From: Acidimicrobiia bacterium
GTDB taxonomy: Bacteria; Actinomycetota; Acidimicrobiia; IMCC26256; JAGNEX01
DNA length: 10,408 nucleotides
Reading direction: 5' to 3'
Assembly: GCA_020637365.1 (NCBI GenBank)
Contig: JACJWE010000005.1
Coordinates: 1 to 10,408, forward strand
The number at the start of each line of letters is the position of its first letter. Positions within the stretch are counted from its first letter, which is position 1. The notes below the pieces were generated by a model. It was not told where the DNA came from. It saw only the letters and a list, made by a program, of their open reading frames with translations, and made no database searches. A program made the translations under genes and the position numbers. Positions 6,568-10,408 of this stretch are shown here, piece after piece.

Positions 6568-6806
6568 TACGGTCGTCCGTCGCGTAGTGCTGCGAGGATG
6601 GTCTCGCGGCCGACACCGCCTCGCACCTTGTGTTGGGTTTCGAGAATCACGGCTGAGTTGTCCCTGACGGTTTGCGCCCTGCGAGCGACGTCACCCAATT
6701 CGCGTAACAGGTATCGGGTCAGAGAGAGGCCGTCTGCTTCGGCAGCGGCGATCAGGTTCGCGTGGACATCGTCAGGAACATCTCGAATCTGGATCACTTT
6801 GGACAT
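6567..6806 (-). CDS. FitA/VapB-like ribbon-helix-helix antitoxin
   Basis: A 79-residue antitoxin. The N-terminal VIQIRDVPDDVHANLIAAA (4-22) followed by GLSLTRYLLREL (26-37) is the ribbon-helix-helix fold of the FitA type, unlike the VapB of the first module. The second half (SAVILETQ..., then RETILAALRDGRP) would wrap around the toxin. It precedes its vapC with a one-base overlap. No Shine-Dalgarno site lies before the ATG. A -10 box placed seven bases upstream suggests that the message starts at the ATG itself. A palindrome just upstream (6827-6847) is the expected operator. Confidence 0.9.
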   Translation of the reverse strand: MSKVIQIRDVPDDVHANLIAAAEADGLSLTRYLLRELGDVARRAQTVRDNSAVILETQHKVRGGVGRETILAALRDGRP

Positions 6807-6812
6807 GTGGCC

Positions 6813-6857
6813 AGACTAGCGGCACCGTGGGTGCAACCTGCACCCACAAAGGGTGCG
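6813..6857 (-). promoter_or_regulatory. Leaderless promoter and palindromic operator of the second VapBC operon
   Basis: On the minus strand TAGTCT (6818-6813) fits the actinobacterial -10 form TAnnnT and would place the transcript start at or next to the A of the ATG at 6806. The -35 region then falls at about 6836-6841, inside a perfect palindrome with 9-base arms, GTGGGTGCA and TGCACCCAC, around ACC (6827-6847). A further half-site GGGTGC lies at 6851-6856. An antitoxin-toxin complex bound here would block RNA polymerase. The palindrome is directly seen, and the promoter and its control are inferred. Confidence 0.6.
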
Positions 6858-6915
6858 GCTCAACCTGGAGGCGTCGATCGAACGCGGGGGTGAGGGGACG
6901 AAAAGGCGGTCGGCG

Positions 6916-7931
6916 CTAGGCGGATTGGTGGGTGCCGCCGCTGAGGATGGTGGCGGCGAGGGCGGTGTTCATGATCGATCCGCTGAGGATCACGCCGACG
7001 CGCTGTCCGGCCCATCGATCGCGATGCTCGCTCAGCACTGCGGTGGCGACGGCTCCGGCGGGTTCGGCCAGATGGTGGGTGGTGCGCCACAGCAGACGAA
7101 TGGCTTCGGCGATGTCGTCGTCGGAAACCGTCAGGACGTCAACGGCTCCGGAACGAACAATTGCGGCGGCCAACGGGTCGGGTTGTCGGGTGGCGAGACA
7201 CCGGCGGCGAACGTGTCGGCCGTCTCGGTCGGCACGACACGACCGGCTTCAAAACTCAATCGTTGTGTGGGAGCTCCGTCGGCCCCTGCGCCGATGATCT
7301 GGGTGTCGAGGCCGAGCAGGTCCCTCGTGGTGATGAGCCCGACGATTCCCGAACCCATCCCGACGGGGACGATCACCGCGTCCAGCGGGCCGGAGTGGTC
7401 GAACAGCTCGCGTGCATAGGTGGCCACGCCGAGCACAAGGTCGGGGTGAAACGGCGGTACAAGTTCGAGGCCGTCCCGTTCGGACAAGGCAACGGAGTGC
7501 AGACGTGCGGCTTCGAAGTCGTGACCGTGGACGATCACGTTGGCTTGTGTTGCTTGCAGCGCTGCGATCCGGTCGGGTTCGGTGCCTTCGGGAACGACGA
7601 TCGTGACCGGCACGCCCATGATCTGGCCGGCATAACCCAGCGACAGACCGTGGTTGCCGACACTGGCCGACATCACGCCGCGCAGGTCGGCTTGTCGTCG
7701 TCGCAGTCGATCCATGAACACCAGCCCGCCGCGCACCTTGAACGCGCCGGTCGGGGTGCAGTTCTCGTGCTTGACGACGACGTCCGCCCCAAGTGATTCG
7801 GACAAGAGCGGCCAGCGGATGGCTGGCGTTTCCGGGAAATACTCGCGTAGCAGACCAACCGCACCGTCCAGCTCCGCCAGGGTGAAGAGCGGTTGCATCG
7901 ACTCATCCGCTTCTATCGCTTGCTCAGTCAT
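6916..7931 (-). pseudogene. PLP-dependent threonine/serine dehydratase, split by a frameshift
   Basis: Fold-type II PLP enzyme that would deaminate threonine or serine to a 2-oxo acid. The start at 7931 follows GGAGGA. TGAFKVRGG holds the Schiff-base lysine (K65). SVGNHGLSLGYAG (90-102) matches the GNHaqGvA helix. VGMGSGIVG (190-198) is the phosphate-binding glycine loop in a variant form. At FAAGV (residue 245) the frame breaks: minus-strand GTCTCGCC replaces an expected GTCGCC, an extra dinucleotide at 7195-7198. Reading on in the shifted frame gives the proper C-terminal part down to 6916, including EPAGAVATAV and VILSGSIMNT. Uncorrected, the product ends at 7131. Restored, it is about 337 residues with no ACT regulatory domain, so like the catabolic type. 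It could also be a sequencing or assembly error. Confidence 0.88.
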
Positions 7932-8018
7932 CGCTCGTTCCTCCAGGGTGGGCCGTCGCTGCGAGTCAGCGTGCGCGAGCAAGGCCAGGTCGTCCGACTT
8001 GGAGGGTAATGCCTGGAC

Positions 8019-8033
8019 GGTGGGCCGCCCACC
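8019..8033. promoter_or_regulatory. Palindrome upstream of the dehydratase
   Basis: GGTGGGC-C-GCCCACC has perfect 7-base arms and lies about 90 bases upstream of the dehydratase start. Its size and position suit a regulator-binding site, but no regulator gene is adjacent. Confidence 0.33.
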
Positions 8034-8047
8034 TCGGTTTCGGCCGT

Positions 8048-8075
8048 GCATTCGCCCCGCATTCGGCCCGGCATT
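8048..8075. repeat. Three short GCATT repeats at helical spacing
   Basis: GCATT begins at 8048, 8059 and 8071, steps of 11 and 12 bases or about one helical turn. The first two copies extend to GCATTCG(C/G)CCC. They lie next to the palindrome at 8019-8033. Such phased short repeats can be activator sites, but at this size chance is also plausible. Confidence 0.3.
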
Positions 8076-8158
8076 AGTCGACCTACTCAGTTCATCGACG
8101 CCTGGCGACCGCCCAGCGGTTCAGGGGCCCCAGGCGATCGGCACGGCGGACACGCTGC

Positions 8159-8186
8159 GTTGAGTGGTGCGCCCCGACCACTCAAC
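8159..8186. terminator. Strong 10-base inverted repeat, possible terminator or operator
   Basis: GTTGAGTGGT and ACCACTCAAC are perfect 10-base arms around an 8-base loop of G and C. It lies downstream of the minus-strand PKD-like gene and upstream of the minus-strand dehydratase, where a terminator between two units would be expected. No T-run follows on either strand, so a protein-binding site is the alternative. Confidence 0.48.
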
Positions 8187-8360
8187 ATCGCCGTTCGGCC
8201 AGCTTGCGTGGGTACTGGTTGGGATGCCCCGACCGACCCGCCGAGGAGATCGATCGGCCGCTTCGGGTAGAGCAGGTCAGCGACGACGCGCTTTGGGGCC
8301 CGGCGCTTCGCCAGCGCACGATTCCTGTGTCGGTAGCGACCTCCGACACGCGGGAGTCCC

Positions 8361-9665
8361 TCAGCGTTGCGCTGGGTTTTGGTGTCCGAGGCTCGGTCGT
8401 GCTGCTGGCAGACCGTCGTGGTTTCGGCGTTTGAGCGGAGCCTGGATCGGTGGTCTTTCGCGATCGACTGGTCGCTTGGCGCTCGTTCTGCTGTCGTGTC
8501 GTTTCGGCCGAAAGTGTGGCCGTGGGCGTTGTCGGCGTCGGGATGAATGGGTGCTCAGTTTGGTCGTGTTAGACGGGGCGTGCGACGGCTCGGAGTGCTC
8601 GGACGGGAAATTGGGGAGTGATCCGGTGGTGACCAGCGGGATTACGCCGACGGTTCCGGCGAGTTCGTAGTTGATGATCCAGGTGGCTGTGACGGTGATG
8701 TCGTAGTTGCCGGAGTTTGGGTAGTGGTGGGTGAGTTGTCCGTCTGGGTAGGGGCCGCCGGGGTTGGTGATTCCGGTGGTGATTTCTCCGTCTCCCCAGT
8801 CGATGGTCAGGGTGGCGGTTCCGTTGATGGTGAGGGGTCCTAGGGGTGAGGTGATGACTTCGTTGGTGGTGAGCGTCATTCCTGTTTCGAGGTAGGTGAG
8901 TAGGCCGGGGATGGCGCGTCCTGCTTGTACGTGTGGGTGGGGGGTCGCGACTTGGGATTGGTGGCTCCAGGTTGTGATTGCTTCCCGGACTTCGGTTGGG
9001 GTGTCTTGGAGCTGGTCGTTGGCTGTCGCTGGGCCTGGGGTGTTGGTTGGGTCTTCTGGTGGCAGGAAGAGTCCGACTTGGTGGAGGACGGCGAGTAGGT
9101 ATTGTCCGCCAGCGGTGCCGTATATGAAGGTTGAGTCTTGTTCGTAGCCTGGGCCTTGGTGTTCTGGGTATTTCCGGTTGAGGAGTATGCGTTGGTAGTT
9201 CAATTCGTCGAGTATTTGCTGTGGTGTGGATGATTGGTTGTAGCGGAAGCCGATGGTTGCGACCTGCCCGTTGGGGATGGCGGCCTGACCAGGTGGAGCG
9301 GTCCGATTCTTCGTGGGAGTGCCCGCCGATCCCGTTGTATTGCCGGACCCCGAACCGGTAGTGGAACCACCGCCGCCGGAAGTAACCGGAGAAGAGTTAC
9401 CCGTCGCCGCAGGCGTGGCCGCTGCCGGAGCTTGCGTCGTGCTTGTGCGTTCGGCAGCGTCGATTCTGAACGTTCCATTGTCCACGACGCTGCCCCGCGT
9501 TTCGATCTCGCGTTCGCCTGTTCCGTTCGAGGGCTCTTGTCCAGCCGCTTGGCGGCGAGGTGATGCGCTATCGGGTCCGAGCGCTCCGCCGCGGGCCGCT
9601 GGCGCAACCGAACCGGCTAACAGGAGGACGACGAGGACAGTTCGGGCGCCACGAGGTCGCTTCAT
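8361..9665 (-). CDS. Secreted protein with PKD-like domain, C-terminus probably frameshifted
   Basis: The 434-residue reading frame begins MKRPRGARTVLVVLLLAGSV, a clear signal peptide with cleavage near residue 27. A disordered linker rich in Ser, Thr, Gly, Ala and Pro follows (about 30-130), then a globular part (135-270) that I do not recognise. At 275-335 there is a PKD-like beta-sandwich with the hallmarks TIDWGDGEI (287-295) and LTHHYPNSGNYDITVT (311-326). From about residue 351 the text turns Arg/Ser-rich and loses protein character. One frame over, FPVRALRAVARPV runs to a TAA at 8569-8571, the kind of ending I associate with this family, so a one-base deletion near 8611 is likely and the last 80 residues may not be natural. 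Its ATG overlaps the stop of the upstream gene (ATGA), so they are one operon. Its role is unknown; an envelope or extracellular location is inferred. Confidence 0.72.
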   Translation of the reverse strand: MKRPRGARTVLVVLLLAGSVAPAARGGALGPDSASPRRQAAGQEPSNGTGEREIETRGSVVDNGTFRIDAAERTSTTQAPAAATPAATGNSSPVTSGGGGSTTGSGSGNTTGSAGTPTKNRTAPPGQAAIPNGQVATIGFRYNQSSTPQQILDELNYQRILLNRKYPEHQGPGYEQDSTFIYGTAGGQYLLAVLHQVGLFLPPEDPTNTPGPATANDQLQDTPTEVREAITTWSHQSQVATPHPHVQAGRAIPGLLTYLETGMTLTTNEVITSPLGPLTINGTATLTIDWGDGEITTGITNPGGPYPDGQLTHHYPNSGNYDITVTATWIINYELAGTVGVIPLVTTGSLPNFPSEHSEPSHAPSNTTKLSTHSSRRRQRPRPHFRPKRHDSRTSAKRPVDRERPPIQAPLKRRNHDGLPAARPSLGHQNPAQR

Positions 9666-10408
9666 CCTCGTGATTCCGCCGCTTTGCAGTCAACGTAGGC
9701 CTCGCCGACATCGGTGTCGGCAGAACCGGCGTACAGTCGCCATCCTGAGGGATTGAGCCAGTTTGGTTCGGCGTCTCTGACGAACCCCACCCAACGACGG
9801 ATAGTAACGGAACCTTCCGCATTGGTTTCTTTGTCGGTGAGCAACGCAGAAAAGCATGGGAAGTCGCTGCTGGTGACCAACGCCGGGTGGATTTCTAGAA
9901 CCGCAAAATCGGTCACCCGTGCCCTACCGGTTGATTCAGATTCGACAGTTTGGGTGATTGATTCCATCTCTTCTTTGAGGGAATCAGCCGCCCCGGTCGT
10001 GTAGATGGTGTCTGTGCTGTTGAAGGCCCGCTCCAGATCACTGCGTGGTTGGTCGGAGTAGTCGAGCATGGCGGCACTCAGCGTCCAGTTGTAGAGCACC
10101 ACGCGTTCGACGTATTCGGGTGTGATGCCTTCGGAGGGGATGTCCCAGGCGGCGGGGTCTGGGTCGGGGAGTGGCTGGTATTTGGTGAGTTCTTCGCGGG
10201 TGAGGTAGTCGGGTTGGAACTCGGCTGGGTCCATGCCTTCGGGTAGTGGTTCCCAGAACTCCGCCGCGGCTGAGTCGTCGTAGGCGATGGTTGCGGGTGA
10301 GGTTGGATGTGCGGAATCCGTCGGGTCGGTGCCGTCCGGTGCACTCGTAGCGAGCGTGGCTGTCGGTGACGTGGCGATCGTTGCTGTCGGGCCGAGATCT
10401 TCGTCGCT
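9662..10408 (-). CDS. Uncharacterised protein with Thr/Ala/Pro-rich N-terminal part, 5' end cut off by the window
   Basis: The frame is open from the right edge, giving the last 248 residues. The visible N-terminal part is a linker rich in Thr, Ala, Ser and Pro (TATIATSPTATLATSAP and onward, about 45 residues), typical of the stretch after a signal peptide or lipobox in exported actinobacterial proteins. A folded region of about 190 residues follows. It starts AEFWEPLPEGMD and has conserved-looking ITPEYVERVVLYNW, and two cysteines late in the chain (FPCFSALL and YVDCKAA) could form a disulfide bond. I do not recognise the family. Its TGA overlaps the ATG of the signal-peptide PKD-like gene by four bases, so both are probably exported and act together. 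Confidence 0.75.
   Translation of the reverse strand, partial: SDEDLGPTATIATSPTATLATSAPDGTDPTDSAHPTSPATIAYDDSAAAEFWEPLPEGMDPAEFQPDYLTREELTKYQPLPDPDPAAWDIPSEGITPEYVERVVLYNWTLSAAMLDYSDQPRSDLERAFNSTDTIYTTGAADSLKEEMESITQTVESESTGRARVTDFAVLEIHPALVTSSDFPCFSALLTDKETNAEGSVTIRRWVGFVRDAEPNWLNPSGWRLYAGSADTDVGEAYVDCKAAESRG

Larger units (their letters stand above)
7932..8360. other. Non-coding stretch with several inverted repeats
   Basis: No reading frame here looks like protein; the open frames are rich in Arg, Ser and Pro and match nothing. It holds the upstream region of the dehydratase and the downstream region of the PKD-like gene. Visible structures are a 15-base palindrome at 8019-8033, GCATT repeats at 8048-8075, a long-looped inverted repeat CGCCTGG/CCAGGCG (8099-8105 and 8130-8136), and the strong inverted repeat at 8159-8186. 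Confidence 0.5.

Noticed and set aside
6187..6819. Plus-strand open frame of 210 codons
   Set aside because: Mirror image of the second VapBC operon, whose proteins are clearly recognisable.
8356..8380. Hairpin CAGCG-TTG-CGCTG followed by TTTT on the plus strand
   Set aside because: It looks like a terminator for plus-strand transcription, but no plus-strand gene ends here, and it has no T-run in the direction of the flanking minus-strand genes.
8164..8670. Plus-strand open frame of 168 codons
   Set aside because: Arg/Gly/Ser-rich text with no domain, no ribosome site, and overlap with the PKD-like gene on the other strand.

Overview
The window reads as high-GC actinobacterial chromosome. 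Starts are a mix of ATG, GTG and TTG, Shine-Dalgarno sites are clear in front of several genes and absent in front of others, and the gene families are typical of soil or aquatic actinobacteria. The secreted-protein pair at the right end, with its PKD-like domain, and the serpin remains would suit an Acidimicrobiia-type lineage, but that placement is inference. No rRNA, tRNA, CRISPR array, transposase or integrase was seen.

Layout. Bases 1-1015 hold a partial SRPBCC (START-like) gene on the minus strand, missed by simple ATG scans because it starts with TTG. It is divergent from a TetR-family regulator, and the gap between them carries a good minus-strand promoter overlapped by two palindromes. 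Bases 1061-1819 hold a minus-strand sulfotransferase (Sulfotransferase_4 type). At 1922-2032 lies the orphan C-terminal tail of a serpin. Bases 2303-3184 encode a classical short-chain dehydrogenase. At 3335-3894 is a VapB-VapC toxin-antitoxin pair, preceded by a possible scrap of another VapC on the other strand. Bases 4025-5470 encode a Fic-domain protein with a complete catalytic motif and an unassigned C-terminal region. Bases 5579-6117 hold a second, clearly broken serpin gene with a frameshift, a large internal deletion and a lost stop. Bases 6190-6806 hold a second VapBC module of a different antitoxin type, facing the first. Bases 6916-7931 hold a PLP-dependent threonine/serine dehydratase broken by a 2-base frameshift. 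Bases 7932-8360 look non-coding but carry several inverted repeats. Bases 8361-10408 hold two overlapping minus-strand genes for a signal-peptide protein with a PKD-like domain and a partial partner with a Thr/Ala/Pro-rich N-terminal part.

How it fits together. This is an accessory region. Two toxin-antitoxin modules face each other around a Fic gene and two serpin relics that are homologous to each other. The serpin remains, the possible VapC scrap and the frameshifted dehydratase suggest gene loss and turnover. The SRPBCC/TetR pair is probably a self-contained regulated unit, and the two genes at the right end are probably one transcriptional unit for an envelope or secreted function that I cannot name. 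No clearly new multi-gene system is visible. The most unusual items are the paired serpin relics, the Fic protein with an eroded inhibitory motif and unknown C-terminal region, and the secreted-protein pair.
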